Notes: generated by a model not told the origin, from the sequence alone. A stretch of DNA of 64,000 nucleotides from Zeus faber (GCA_960531495.1 OY482854.1:27768426-27832425); one strand, 5' to 3'. Positions 13,221 through 27,684 are shown, counted from the first letter of the stretch. Numbers and translations are program-made.

Positions 13221-15840
13221 CAGTTGGTTGGGCCACGAATGACAAATGTACTTATTGTACAAAAGTGTCCTGGCTCAATGATGTAATGCCACTTTAACGT
13301 GATGTGACATCCATTGTTATTGCCGTGTGACCTCGCCAACATAACATCCATCCCATTGCTTGACTCGCTGTGGTGCACTTTAAAAAAAAAAAAAAATTAA
13401 ATTAAATAAAAATCCCTCCGCCGCACTTTGAACGGGGTTAATATCGTGGCCGGCGGGGTTCCTGGGGTGACTTTGTTATTTAGCAGTCAAACGATTCAGA
13501 GATTAAACTCTCGATCGCTAAGAACTGGCAAAACGTCACCCCCCACCCCCACAAAGAAAACCCCAAAAGCGCGCACCCCAAACCAAACACGCGTCCCATC
13601 CTTATGTGCCGTCGCAATTACAGCTGCTATCGTAGCGTCTCGGTGGCACTGTCACAGGAACAAGGAGCCATTATACAACTATGGCCACTGTCAGCAGGAA
13701 CATGAGACTGGCCATGCCATCGGCCCCGGGCTTCAGAGGGCCTCCGGCGCCAGCGAGAAAAGAGCCTCTCATCTCGTGGCACAAATAGGGAAACCCTTAT
13801 GCCCTGTTGCCATCACCAATATATTCAAGCCATGATGATGTTCCCACACAAATATTTCACGTTATAGCCGGCGTCCAAAACTCACAGTGTATGAATGGGA
13901 GAGGAAACCTGCGTTCTATCACTCTTAAAAGGCAGCCAGCTCGGAGTATACCGAAAAAAAAAAAAAAAACCCTCCTGCCCCCCTCTGCCCCCCTCCGCCC
14001 CCCTTCACCAAGGGCAACACTCTTAACACCCTTTCATGTTGTTTAAGTATTTTTTCACCGAGGTGTCTCGCTGTTTTTTGGGTTTGTTTTTTTTTTGTTT
14101 TTTTTTAATAGCGAGGACCCCCCCCCCCCAAAGCGGTCGAACTCAGCCCACATGGGGTGGCCACTGTTTCCAAAGATAATTGAAGTGTTCGTTTTAATGG
14201 TCATTTCCATTCCATTAATTAAAGCAAACATTCCCTCAAGTGCCTCTCGAACCGGTCCCACAACTTTGAAAAGTGTTTCTTAAATATGCCTAATATATGC
14301 AGCGAAGCGTGTTATAAATGAGGTTTTCTTTGCTAAGTGTCTCGGTCTATTTTTGTATGTCAAAGCGCATGATTGACTGCGCAGAAAAAGAAAACATTTT
14401 AATGTGGTTGATGGTCAAGAATTTCGGTATGTATTCCAAATTGCCAATTGCAAAAAAGGTCTTTCAATGTGACTACTGTCTCGCTCGCCGACTCTCTTCG
14501 TGCAAACACAAAAAATGAGTAAGTGCATAATTAGAATTCAAGAAAAACACAATTAATTATGAAGTACATTACTTCAAATGAGGTACTTGTACACATCATA
14601 AAGTCATTACTTAATAAGCGTTAAGTAGTGGGTGGTTGTTTTTTCCAAAGGTCATTAGTGTTATACAAAACTGCAACAGCTAACATAGTGATCATCATTT
14701 CTAATACGCTTTAAAGTAGATGATGATTCATTAAAACGTTTTTTTTTTTTTTTCATTTTAGAATAAAAGGTTAAAGTTCATCTGCCATTAGAAACAGCGA
14801 TGATCACTTGCACTCAGACTTGCCAAGAGATGCCAAGCCAAAAATAATTAAGCTATTTCAGCTCTGTCATTTATTATTATCATAGGGTCTGATATCTCAA
14901 TATCTGTGGAAATTCTAATATCTGATAAAATCTCCAGTTTAACCGTGCGTCTGTTAAAAAACCTGGCCTCAGATGCAAGTTTATTTATATATCACATGTG
15001 TCCGGGTCCAGCTCCCAGCTGGGTGCATTTCATTCCATCAAAAGCTCCCTTTTCAGCCTCCCGTTTTCTTTTTTTGAAAGCCTTAAGTTCATTTTACATC
15101 GACAGTATGTACACTCAGCAATGACCGTTAGAAGAAAACATTACTGTAAATGACCATCTCCCCATGTTTTCATTTCACCAAAAACAGAACTACTCAATGA
15201 GGCTCACATTTGTCTTGTCCAAATATATGATTGGCCAATATTTCAAAACATAACTTTAAATGTCAATATGTGCTGTAACACAAACCTTGAAGTGACTACA
15301 TGTAGGCCCTGGACAACAGCCCACTTTGAAAAGTTGTCGGAGTGGACGAGGAGCCATTCCAACTTTTTTATTTAAAGTTCAACATCAAGACCTTCCACAT
15401 CGGGACGCCTCGCAGTGATAATGTGATAACTTATGGCTCGCGTATTAGCACCGGCGTCCCAAAATGCACAAGGAAAACACCCCTAAACTCCTAATTTCAT
15501 GCCTTTCTGGTGTCAGAGATCAGCGCTGCTGAACAGCATTTCCATTCCCCGCCTGCGCAGATTAAGCCGCATTATTCAAACCAATCACACTGAAAAATGC
15601 CGACTGGCGAGCGTTTCAAATTGACCTCGGCGCAGCGCGGGCCTGCACTGTGGAGAATCGTGATTTCCCTCCGTGTTTTGACAGGGAGAGTTATTCCCTC
15701 GCAGGCTCCAGATTTGGCAGCGAGGCCCGTGAGCCCGCGGAAAGCAGCTCGGACGCGGCGGGAGGCTCTTGACCCGGGAGGAAGTTATACGTATAAAAAG
15801 TGACAAATCGCTTTGTAGCCAAACAAAGACACGTACGGAC
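13221..15840. other. gene-free DNA with possible regulatory islands
   Basis: A- and T-runs occur near 13,382, 13,956, 14,090 and 14,738. The part 15,380-15,640 is repeat-free with cttatggctc and ctaatttcatg words and reads like a candidate non-coding element. No gene was found. Confidence 0.35.
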
Positions 15841-15903
15841 CCCCACCCCCACACACCACCGTGCACGCACGCACGCGCACACACACTCACACACACACAC
15901 AGA
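15841..15903. repeat. (CA)n with CGCA interruptions
   Basis: A degenerate CA tract including ACGC units. Confidence 0.9.
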
Positions 15904-17625
15904 CCACATGCACGTGTAGCGAAGATGGACGACGTGTGGCGATTATGAAAAGGGAACAATTGAGGAAAAAGTAAAAGGAACACAGCACAGATTAATTATT
16001 CGCCATTCCTTATTATATTTACGTTTGGATCTCTGCCACTGCAAGTACAGGAAATATAGAGCAGCCAATGATGAATGGAGCACTATGTGGGGGGAAAACC
16101 GGCCTGGCCATTTAGAGATGCAAAAACATGACCAAGTATTTTTATAAGGCAATAAATGAGAGGGGGATGTACTCAGTCGCATGGCTTTTTTTTTTTTTTT
16201 TTTTTTTTTGGTTCTAGGCCACGAGAAGGCCTTGATTATGCGATGAGTCAGAGCAGTTGCGATTGGTGGGCAGCGAGATGCAAACAGCACTGTGTGGTTG
16301 GCGAAGGTGCCACTTCTGGTCCATCCCGAGACCCTTCACCACACTAATCAATTCATGAGGCCGGCGCTGTGAGAGCCCCCCCTGGGGAGGAATAAGCATG
16401 TACCTCCCGTCTTGTAATTAGACGTTTCCCCCCCGGGCCATATACCCGCTCCTCTATCATCCATCATGGAGGTTCTTTCCCCCGCTCCTACAAGCGCCGT
16501 ACTCAAAACGCAGTTTTCCCTGCGCTGTATTTAACAAGCATCCTTTTATAGACCCTCACGCTCTCACACTCGCCCGGGCTCCCCTCCGTGCGCACACTGG
16601 GCATATTGGATGTAAATTGTGGGGCGCATGAAGATGTTTCTGCACACCTTCCCGCAGACGTGCTGTACGCACTCCAAAATAAAGTGAAACACACCACCGA
16701 CCCTCCGTCATCCCCACCTCGCCCGCCGCCCGAGGGGAGCGGCGATAAGAATGCGGTCTGTCATTCCATCCACCTATCGCCTTGGTGGTCCCTGGCAGGG
16801 CCGCCGCCGGGGAGCCCCGCCGGGCCGCTGACCTCTTCCCCGTGTCTCTCCACTCATCTGCCCCGAGTGAGACAAGCCATGCTGCCTCCATTAGCCCCAG
16901 CAGCTGATGAAACCCGAGCCGGCTGCTAACGTTCATCTGCGGCCGGGCTGGACGGAGCTCGGCGGCAGGTATGGTAAAGTCATTACCGCGCGAGCGCAGC
17001 CTCGTTGCGCGGCCTCGGCTCTTCTGAGAGAATTTACGGCTCCAAATGAAAACCCATTCATTGGAATAAATCCCACCGCGGTGCCTCATTAACTTATACT
17101 CTCAGTGTGTGTGTGTGTTTTTTTTGTTTTTTTTTTAACCATCCAATTGCGAAGCCGACTTTAAAATACTGTGTTTGTGAACATCATATACTCACAGTGC
17201 AGATATTTCAACACATAGCGGTTAATACGTAATAATATGGTCCGAGAGGACGGCATGGTTGAATTTGTGATGCCCACTTTGGCGACAATAAAACACAGAG
17301 ACTTGAAAAGAAAAATGGATGTTCATTTTGAATTGCGCACATACATGTACTACACTAGACAGCCCATCATGAGGCAAAAACGTTTGGCTTTAAAGATCAA
17401 GAAGATTTTATCGAATTCAAAAAGTGTTTATTAATTGATTGATTGATTTATATATTGATTATTTCTTTGTTTATTTATTTGTTTATTTATTTATTCATCA
17501 TTCAGTCCAATTAACTATTTACATACTTTATCTTGAAACACACAGTGTGTCCACACAGTATGTCTATATACTGTACATATTTGCATATGTGTGTGCATGC
17601 AGGTTTGTGCGTGTGAATGCACACG

Positions 17626-17629
<4 letters not shown>
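15904..17629. other. gene-free DNA
   Basis: A T-run of 28 lies at 16,183-16,210. The 16,550-17,090 part is GC-rich unique sequence. No gene or RNA recognised. Confidence 0.45.
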
Positions 17630-17696
<67 letters not shown>

Positions 17697-17697
17697 C
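17630..17697. repeat. (GT)n microsatellite
   Basis: About 33 nearly perfect copies. Confidence 0.97.
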
Positions 17698-17927
17698 ACA
17701 CAGTGGGACACAGGAGGACAGAGAGCAGAGAGAGAGCGAGTGTGAGAAAGAGCGGGTAGCAGAGAGTGAGAGGCGGGGGCAGCGAGGCTAAGGGTCTGGC
17801 AGGTCATAAAGGCAGCTTTGTAAAGGACGTTAATGAGTGTTTTGTGAACGTCCCTTGATGCTCCGCAGCTCTGCAACACCTCCAAAGCGCATCAACCGCG
17901 CGTGTGTGCGTGCATGCGTGTGGACGC

Positions 17928-17929
17928 TT

Positions 17930-17969
<40 letters not shown>

Positions 17970-17970
17970 T
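17928..17970. repeat. (GT)n microsatellite
   Basis: About 19 copies with one terminal acgtgc variant. Confidence 0.94.
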
Positions 17971-18386
17971 GCATGTGTTTGTGTAGCGGTGTTTGTGTGT
18001 ATGCACAACTATTTATATCTTCTTTTAAGCCATGATTTATAATGTTTGTCCGCTGTTTAAGTTCTCGTGGTTTGGGGTCGCCATGCCGCTTGTGGGTGGT
18101 AGATTTTCAAGCTTTTTTTTTTTTTTTTTTTTTAATATTATTTTAATATACGCAAAGGTTAAAACTCTATGGAAAGTTTAACAACACAGCTTTGCCCAAA
18201 GTGCACACAGTTTCTTTCATGCTGCACATCTCCTCTACGCCTGTGGTCAAGTACCTTACAGTTATTACAGCTTATTTGTTCAAGTGGTGAGGAAATATTA
18301 AATATCACAAGCCCTCTGCTGAGACTGGGCAATAATTACCAACAGATGCCTGCCAGTTGGGCAAAGTGTGTCTGAGTGTGTTCACG

Positions 18387-19270
<884 letters not shown>

Positions 19271-19321
19271 GCTCCCTCTCCATCTCTCTCTCTCTCCATC
19301 TCTCTCTCTCTCTCTCTCTCA
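19271..19321. repeat. (CT)n microsatellite
   Basis: Homopyrimidine CT tract with CCAT interruptions. Confidence 0.93.
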
Positions 19322-19474
19322 CCCTTTTATCTCTTTGAGACTCGTGTTGGGAATGTTTCTCATGCTAAGCCTCAGTAACTCGATTACAGGTTCAAAGCAG
19401 GGTGGACATACTTGCACCGGAGACCCTCACTCTCTTGTGCAAAAAATTGATACAGATACAGGTGTGACATCATC

Positions 19475-19475
19475 A

Positions 19476-19573
<98 letters not shown>

Positions 19574-19582
19574 GGATAGATA
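19475..19582. repeat. (GATA)n microsatellite with SINE/LINE-like right flank
   Basis: About 26 copies. The right flank (cagatactttcgcgatgtta followed by cagcagcc, then short A-rich words ending in caataaaccc near 19,711) looks like the common teleost element tail that carries GATA repeats and a ttacagcagcc motif. Compare the arrays at 579 and 5,251. Confidence 0.93.
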
Positions 19583-20109
19583 AACAGATACTTTCGCGAT
19601 GTTACAGCAGCCTACATCAGAAGAATTAGGCAATAAAAAAGGAAAGTAAAAAATAATAATAATAATAATTGCCAATATACAAAAATAAAAAATGGCTGTA
19701 TTCAATAAACCCAGAAGGAAACATTTGTATCAACATTTCAGAGAGTGAAAGCGTGAACTTGTGCATGTATGCTTGAATATCTACAGTATTCTGCATGAAT
19801 CCTGTATGTACACAGGATGTACACGTGTTGTTTTATACGTATTAAACATATAAAGCAGCATGTATAAGTAACCAGACAGAATAACAGGTTGCACAGAGGC
19901 CACTTTGTACGGCCGGAGTTCACGGGATGGACACAAATTCCTGACAGGTGAACTGGGAGCAGATTTTATTTTGTAACGATTCCGTCATGAGCTCATCAGA
20001 AATACTGTACGTGCGATTTCCGTCTATGACATCACCGGAATGCAACTGAATTCCCCCCCGTCCCGGACCGATAATGATTTTAACTTCATGTCCGCCCCCG
20101 GTGCACATC

Positions 20110-20120
20110 ACCTCTCTCTC

Positions 20121-20172
<52 letters not shown>

Positions 20173-20176
20173 TCCC

Positions 20177-20226
<50 letters not shown>

Positions 20227-20241
20227 TCCCTCTCTCTCTCC
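20110..20241. repeat. (CT)n homopyrimidine tract, about 130 bp
   Basis: A pure pyrimidine stretch of CT with periodic CCCT units. A mirror-repeat, triplex-capable sequence. Confidence 0.95.
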
Positions 20242-21680
20242 CGTGCCATCTTGTCTTTTACAGACGCAACACAAAGGATGCTATGTTGAACCCGCTGCTT
20301 GCTGACTTGCTTTCTTAGCTGGAGAACATAAGTGTTGACCCCGGGACGGAGCCCTCTCTCTCCCCCGCTGTGAGTGACAGGCCGGCGTGATATGTAGACG
20401 CGGGACCTTGTTGCCCCCGCGGGGAGGTGGAGGGCACGCTCACAACAGAGCTGTCTGGGTGGGCCCCACCACGGAGGGACATCCTCCACCTAGCGCACGC
20501 AGACATCTCCCGTCCCGAATCGGAGTATTATCTTTACGGCGAGCCACCCGCACTGTACGAGTGGAAGTACCGTCCGCCCGTGAAATAATAAAAAATAAAA
20601 AATAAAGACGAAGACGAAACTATAGGGCTTTAAAATTAACCGAGGGCGATTGAATTTCTTGTTTCTTTGCTCTGCGGATTAAGGGCTGGTTTGTAAAACA
20701 CGAACATTAAATAATCAACCGTGGAGCTCGGCCCACTGAAGAGGAGCTCCCGCACATGACCCCGCCAATCCATAACATCTCATGAAACTCAAACTGACTG
20801 GCCGAACGGCCGCCTCGCACCCAGGCCAAAATCATTAGTAAAGCAATCCGTCAGGCTCCCCGAACCACAACGTCGGCTCATACGGACCAGAGCTGTGAGG
20901 AAGCAGGACGGATATTATCTGTAGAGATCTGCTCGAGGTATCAGGTCTTCCTCGGCGATAGGAGAGGAGGGTGAGCCGCGATAAATTGAGTCCATCCCCA
21001 GACATTTTGACGGAGTCGCGGATACTTTCCAGGCAATTGGATCCGATTCACACACGTGAAGATAAGCGACGTGTTGGAATGACAACATCTAGGGCTGCGT
21101 CTGCCCCATTCTCGACGTTTGGTTACTGTAGGAAACGGTGGTTACACTAAACCGGGTTTTCTTTGGCCGGACAGAAAAGGGCCCCGCTGCACACCAACCT
21201 CTTATTGCCCCAGATGCCAGTCATGGGCCACTGGTGTTTTTGTTGAAAAGTTCTGGTAAAAATGTCAGTCTTCTTTATTCCCCCTTCGGAGTGCAAGCCT
21301 CAGAACGGGCTGGATTCAGTGTATTTCACTCTTTGATGAGTCAAGCGGCATTTTATGCAAAAACGTAGCAAGGAAACCTAAGCTTAAGTATATGAAGGAA
21401 CACCCTTAACGTAGACATTGGTGCGACCGCTGTTGGTTAAACGACTGAAAACAATGACTTAGCCTTGGAACGGCAGCATTCTAATCAGTATAAATAAGCT
21501 GTCCCTTCAACAACTTGCTTACTGTAGGTGTTTAAACTCAGGGAGGGGGAAAAAAAAAAAACCCGCCCGGCTCGGTCGCCAGGCATGAAGCTGTGTGGTG
21601 GACAAACAAATAGGGCCAAACAAGTCCAAATAAAGCAAAGTGCCTTGGCTCCGTTTATATGACTGGGCCTCTTACAGCCG
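20242..21680. other. gene-free DNA, candidate regulatory island at 20.7-21.1 kb
   Basis: The part 20,690-21,100 is free of simple repeats and contains AT-rich binding-site-like words (attaaataatcaa, aaatcattagtaa) among GC blocks. No gene found. Confidence 0.3.
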
Positions 21681-22160
21681 GCCTGACCTCCCCTCTCCGC
21701 CGGGCTTTGATGCGGCGCCGTCAGATCCCGTCTCCGCGACGGACAGAATGTAGATACTGAGCGGCTCCGCCTCTGAGGCCGGGGCAGATGAACCGCCGGG
21801 CGGGGGTAAAAGTGTGTGGCTCCATTTCAAAAGCCCTCAGAATGGCTGAGAGGGTGTCCTTGTAATCCCATTTGACTTATTTACCCTCCGGCCCCCCGAA
21901 AACGTCCACCGGGGCCAGGGCACGTCCCCCTCTTCAAACAAGACCTCTCCTGGAAGGGAATCAAACGCTTTCGGCCTCGATTAGGAGAAGAATGAAGGGG
22001 GGGTCGACCCTCGGCGATCGACGTCGGCCATACGGCCCCGGACGCCGTCTAGGTCGGACGGACCCCCGTGCCGCGCCGCCCCCCCGAGCCGCTCTTCAAA
22101 TCAGGGCGAATCACTTTGTCTGCACCAGGCGTCCCGCCTCCGTGACCACGCGGTCCAGCC
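21681..22160. other. CpG-rich stretch without a gene
   Basis: CpG-dense sequence (for example cgatcgacgtcggccatacg near 22,014) with overlapping composition-driven frames. No exon with splice sites and a recognisable protein was found. Confidence 0.4.
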
Positions 22161-22200
22161 AGCCAGCCAGGCAGGCAGGCAGGCAGGCGGGCAGCCTGTC
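22161..22200. repeat. (CCAG)n/(CAGG)n tetranucleotide repeat
   Basis: A short array of ccag then gcag/gcgg units. Confidence 0.88.
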
Positions 22201-22618
22201 AGCCAGTCAGACTCTTAAAGAGGTATTTAAATGTGCGCCTGCAGCAATGCACTCACTCAATGACCTCTTTATTTGTTAAAATAGATTATTTTAAATAAAT
22301 TACAGAGCACTTTCACTGAATAAACAGAGACTTTGGGGCTGCGGCCTGCGTTGCATACTTACCGCGGCCGCAGAAATCCTAAATGACTAGTGAGCTGTGT
22401 AATCGCCTTTGATTTCACTGATAGGACTGCGATTCTTTTCGAGGGGGCCGAAAGAGACGGAGCCATTGAGGAATCTGAAAAGCTACACCGCGGATGGAAG
22501 GGGGTCGAGTCTCATGTGGGGAAATATGAACTTATGATGTTTCTCTCCTCGCCGTGTCGACGGAGGAGTCCATTAGAAGAACAGAGGGGAGCTTGAGGGA
22601 GTCCTGTCATCCGCCCCA

Positions 22619-22620
<2 letters not shown>

Positions 22621-22662
<42 letters not shown>
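22621..22662. repeat. (CA)n microsatellite
   Basis: About 19 copies preceded by CGCG. Confidence 0.95.
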
Positions 22663-23797
22663 CCTGAGAGGTTTAACACTCGCTGTCGCTGGGACGGTGC
22701 CATGCCAGAGACGCCACCCTGAGTGCGAGCAAAGAAAACCAAGAGGAAAAGAACTAGACTCCACTTCTTTTCTTAACCTCTGTATTCCTTTTGTTCTGAC
22801 CAGCAAATTAATTACATTAGAGGACAGAGTTACACCAGATGAACAGAATTTCTCTGCTCTGCCACACCGGCCGCAGAAGTACAGCATAAGCAGAAAAGTA
22901 TTTTTTTGTGTAATTCAAGGCGCTTCTCCAAATCTACCCCCCCCCCCCCCCCTTTTTCTCTTCTTTTTAATTAGTTTATTTCTCCCGCAAACGGCTGGAA
23001 TCCGCTCCGAGAGAAAATGCAAACGCGGAAAGGTGAGAAAAACATACATTCACACTGTTCTGCGTCAGTTTCCTGCTAATTCGATGTGGCAGGGCCTAGT
23101 TATGGCTGGATTACTGTTGCCCAGAAGAAAGCTAGAATAATAACATGACAGGGAAAATGTTGGCGAAAGCGAAGCGGAGAAAAGCATGAAGAAATTAGGT
23201 TTGATTAACCTTATGGGTGCTTGTTTCAATTCTCACAGGCCTATTTATTTTTGAACATGTGGTTGACATTCTTTCTGCTGCACGTTTCCCGGCATGTCCA
23301 TTACATCTAATCTGTAAGTGTTTCCGGAAAAAAAAATAAAAAAATAAAAAAATAGTGTGTGTACGTCATATAGGCAATTTTGAAAATTGACATTCAAAAT
23401 GGTAATATGGCCCGGAATAATATTCCTCTGAGATGTACTATGAAATAAGATTAACTCATTGAGTACTATTTCATATGACAGGGACTATTTTTTATTTTAT
23501 TTTTTGGCAATGAGTTATCAAATGTATTAAAAACTTTAAACTTTAATATTTAAATGATGGAAAAAAGATCGATTTTATGAATTATATTATGATTATATAA
23601 GCGCTTGAATTCCACTTTCACCAAAAATATTTTAATATACGTATTTAACAATGATAACAGATCACGATTCAGAGATCAATGTAAGCAAGATAATTTGATT
23701 GTATGATATAATCCTGATTTAAATAGTATCAGATTTAACCCAAAAGCAAATATGTCATGGCTTCAACGTGTGTTTTTCAGTGGGCATGCGCGATGGT
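22663..23797. other. gene-free DNA, candidate regulatory island at 23.05-23.32 kb
   Basis: A C-run of about 16 lies near 22,938. From about 23,050 to 23,320 the sequence is repeat-free with dense AT-core words (ctgctaattcgatg, ggtttgattaacctta), characteristic in appearance of deeply conserved enhancers. The right end is AT-rich. Confidence 0.3.
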
Positions 23798-23829
<32 letters not shown>

Positions 23830-23895
23830 TGTGTGTGCGTGTGTGCGTGTGTGTGTGTTTGTGTGTTTGTGTGTGTGCCTGTTTGCGTGCATGCA

Positions 23896-23934
<39 letters not shown>

Positions 23935-23937
23935 GCG
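23798..23937. repeat. (GT)n with GTGC, GTTT and ATGC interruptions
   Basis: A 140-bp imperfect dinucleotide tract. Confidence 0.95.
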
Positions 23938-24326
23938 ATTATGAATAATTAGAAGGAAAAGTTAATTCATAAGCCATTAAGTGTTATGAATGGCAATTTG
24001 TGTGTCTCTCTCAGTGGCTCTTTAAGGCCACTCTGAGCGCCGTGCACAGAGCCAGCACAGTTCTCCCGCTCGCTGGCAGCTATAATTGAGCCTAATAGCC
24101 GCAGCGCAGACACAGGGAAACTCTTTGACACCTAGACCAAATTCTCTAATGAAACGATCAAATAAGCATCATCCAGCCGCGGCGTATCAAAGCCGCCGGC
24201 AGCTGGCGGCCTGCGCTCCTCTGACATTTGGGCTTTTTAAGCGCTGCCAGGCCTGTTTCCCCCCATTGACTCCGGCCTTGTGTTACCACTAATAATGAGA
24301 GCAGGTCGAGGGCCCTTTTGGCCAGG
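23938..24326. other. low-repeat island, candidate regulatory sequence
   Basis: Nearly 390 bases of simple-repeat-free sequence wedged between two long GT tracts. It includes words such as taattcataagccattaagt, ctataattgagcctaatag and cactaataatgag. This is the clearest enhancer-like block in the left part by appearance; it has no coding potential that I recognise. Confidence 0.3.
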
Positions 24327-24772
<446 letters not shown>

Positions 24773-25998
24773 GATAGGCCTCACTAAACATATAAAAATG
24801 GAATATTAAATGGAATTAATTACCACATTATTATTATATATAAGTGCAGTTATACATTCTATATATTGTATCTATTTAATATACTTTAATTCCCACGGAC
24901 CTGGTCGGATTTGCACCGAGCCCAGAGCAGCCCAGAGGTTTCTCTCCGGCTTGGAAGGGCCGGTGGGGTCTGGCAGAGAAAGCCCAGCGGAGCAGGATGT
25001 CGTCAGCTTGGCTGCTGCTTATTTTTCGAGCTCCTACTGGGACCCAGCACGCGCGGAGCCGTGCCCGCTCCTCTCCCCCTGCACTTGTTTGGTTACATTT
25101 CAGCGTTCATGCGAGATAAGAACCAGATTTTTTCGGGGCGGCCCTACGGCGGTCGGCTCGGCCCGAGAGGGAGCCCGCTCCGCAGAGCGCCTCGCGTCTG
25201 CAGTATCTCTGCAAACACGCCCCTATTGCGTTACATCTCAAGTGCTTTGTTGCGGCTCGGGGTCGCCGCGCCTGTGGGCCCGGGCCGGCGGCGTCACTGT
25301 TGTTTTAAGGACCCAATTTAACGGGTGTGCACGCGGAATGTTTCCAGTTAGACACGCCGTGTTTATTTACGGAATATTTTTTGACACCTACTTATGCCAT
25401 TATCGTCCCTGTTTCTGTTAGGGCCCCCAAGTGCTGTCTTCAGAGGTGCCAGTTTTACAAAGACCATGCCACCTCGGGCCGATGCGACGCAGAAACATGT
25501 AGAAAGAAAACAAAAAAAAAACAAAAAAACCCCAAATAAAAAAAATTAATGTGCGAGAACAAAAGGCTCTTCATAATCCTGTAAATATGTGGCCGGTAAG
25601 ACGAAACAATACACTAAACAACCTTCATTTCACGTTTCAAGTGGAGTTGCATGCAATTTTACTGATACAAATGATGATTTTAAGTAACTTGCATGACTTG
25701 ACTTTGGTCGTAGCTCGGGATTGAATCGTTATCTGTTGGGGGACGAGGAGGTGTGTGTTTTTGCGTGTCCCAAAGGAATGAACAGGCCCTTTCTCTCGCT
25801 TTTCGTCGCTCTCTTTATCTCTCTGTTTGCTTCCAGAGCGGCTGAAGATGGCCGCTCCTTCTGCTGTGTTTGGACAAGGCCTCCTCCCTCACACTCCCCG
25901 ATTTGCCAAGGGCTCTGCACAATTAGGAGTTCAAACGACTTTTTAACAGGTAGCCATTTTTTCAGTCACTCCTCCGTCCCCCCCGCCCCCGACACTGA
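24773..25998. other. gene-free DNA, CpG-rich at 25.1-25.3 kb
   Basis: The AT-rich left part gives way to a GC/CpG-rich patch (25,120-25,310) and an A-rich run near 25,505. Longer frames here have no recognisable protein features. Confidence 0.4.
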
Positions 25999-26054
25999 CA
26001 CGCACACGCACACACTCACGCACATGCATAGACACACACACACACACACACACA
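25999..26054. repeat. (CA)n with CACG interruptions
   Basis: A degenerate CA tract. Confidence 0.93.
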
Positions 26055-26151
26055 AGCCCTAAGGGTATGGACTGTGCAGACGACAGGAGTACGTCCATCT
26101 CAAAAGGCTGGAAAATAACCTCACTTCTCCGACTGACATTGATGGAGGTCC

Positions 26152-26290
26152 ACTCTCTCTCTTTCTCTCTCTCTCTCTCTTTTTCTCTCTCTCTCTCTCT
26201 CTCTCTCTGCCTCCCTCTCTCTCTCTCTCGTCTCGTCTCCGTCTTTCACTTTCTTTCCCTCTCTCTTCCCTCTCGCTCCCTCTCTCCGCC
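26152..26290. repeat. (CT)n homopyrimidine tract
   Basis: CT-rich pyrimidine sequence with TTT, CGT and CCCT breaks; triplex-capable in part. Confidence 0.92.
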
Positions 26291-26474
26291 ATCTGGCGCA
26301 GCTGCCAAGCGAGGGCTCGGCTCTGACCCCGTTGTCAAGGACACAGATGGGAATTAGGAAAAGTGGACTTGTTTCAAACAATTACAGAAATTACTTTAAT
26401 ATCTTAAAACAAAAAAAGACAGAGAAATATATTTATTTGAAATGTTGACTGTCAGCTTGAATTTCCACGCCGCC

Positions 26475-26504
26475 GTGTGTGTATGTGTGTGTGTGTGTGT
26501 GATT

Positions 26505-26539
<35 letters not shown>

Positions 26540-26606
26540 TGTGTGTGTGTGTGTGTGTGCGTGTGTGATTGAGTGTGTGTGTATGTGTGTGTGTGTGTGT
26601 GTGTGG
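26475..26606. repeat. (GT)n with two gtgattgagtg interruptions
   Basis: The phrase gtgattgagtgtg occurs twice (near 26,499 and 26,565), implying a duplication of about 66 bp within the array. Confidence 0.94.
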
Positions 26607-26973
26607 TAGGCGAAGTCCAGTAGAGGATGATTTGGGGTCCGCCAGGTGTGTTTTGTATCGGACTTAATCTTTCTGTTTGGTTGTACTTTTCGAATCATGT
26701 CTAACAAGCACCTGTCAGAGGAATACAGAGCGAGGGGTCGCGACCTCTTGCTTCCAACCATGAAATGGACACCGGCTAATAGAGCCCGCTCTGTTAAATT
26801 GCAATTGAATGCTACGTGGTGCTCTGAACTCACGCCGATTCTTTTTCCCCCGACTCAACGTGGAGGATTTGGGCAGACGCACCAATGACAACTTAATAAC
26901 GTCACTGAGGAGCAGTCAGGAGTGTTTTGCTTCTTAAGCCTCTCCCCCTAAAGGCGACTATTAATGATAATTG

Positions 26974-26975
<2 letters not shown>

Positions 26976-27004
<29 letters not shown>
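26976..27004. repeat. poly(A) run of 29
   Basis: A perfect homopolymer followed by a G-run. No retrocopy recognised to its left. Confidence 0.95.
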
Positions 27005-27007
<3 letters not shown>

Positions 27008-27684
27008 GTGACACATGTCTGCGTTTCATGTTTATCTTGCATTTAAGTTAATTCGACGCATACGCTTTTCACAAGGACAAATTAAGATTGGAATAACTTG
27101 CGCACTGTCGTTTTGCGCGCAAAAGAAATGACCTGTTTGATTAAACATGCAGTGCTGGCATGAGGCTGCTTTTTGGTCAACATATAAAATATATTTTCTT
27201 AAAAATTTACAAGAATAAAATTCTATCCATCTAGAAATTAATAGATAAATAAATGAATCTATAAATTATTACACATTTGGGATGCATTTAATTTAATTAT
27301 TTAAAATTACATAAACATGGAAAAACAAATTCACCTCAACAATTTTTATTTAATATAAGAAAGAAAAATGACAAATCCTACAGTGTATGATTAATTTATG
27401 AATTTCATATTTTTCTCAATATGCATTTATCATTATACATTAATATGTTTTAAAATGGATTGAACATATATCATTTCAAATTGATCGGCCAGATTAAAAA
27501 AATAAAAATGTATTCAGCCTTCATTCAACAGTTCCTTTCGCCACGGAAAGTGAACCAACTCAAATGGAACTTTGTTTGCTTGTTTGCACACTTTGTTTTC
27601 GATTATTCAAGTAAGTTCAAGACTCGTCTTCACGTGAACACGGCTGTGTGGTGAGCAGCAGCCAGGGGGCGCTGTGGTGACAGT
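27005..27684. other. non-coding DNA, candidate regulatory island at 27.0-27.2 kb
   Basis: The first 180 bases are repeat-free with tttaagttaattcgac and tttgattaaacatg words. The remainder is strongly AT-rich. No gene. Confidence 0.3.

Noticed and set aside
20086-20489. RERERE-rich frame, superficially like an RNA-binding or nuclear protein
   Set aside because: It translates a CT/GA microsatellite on the minus strand.
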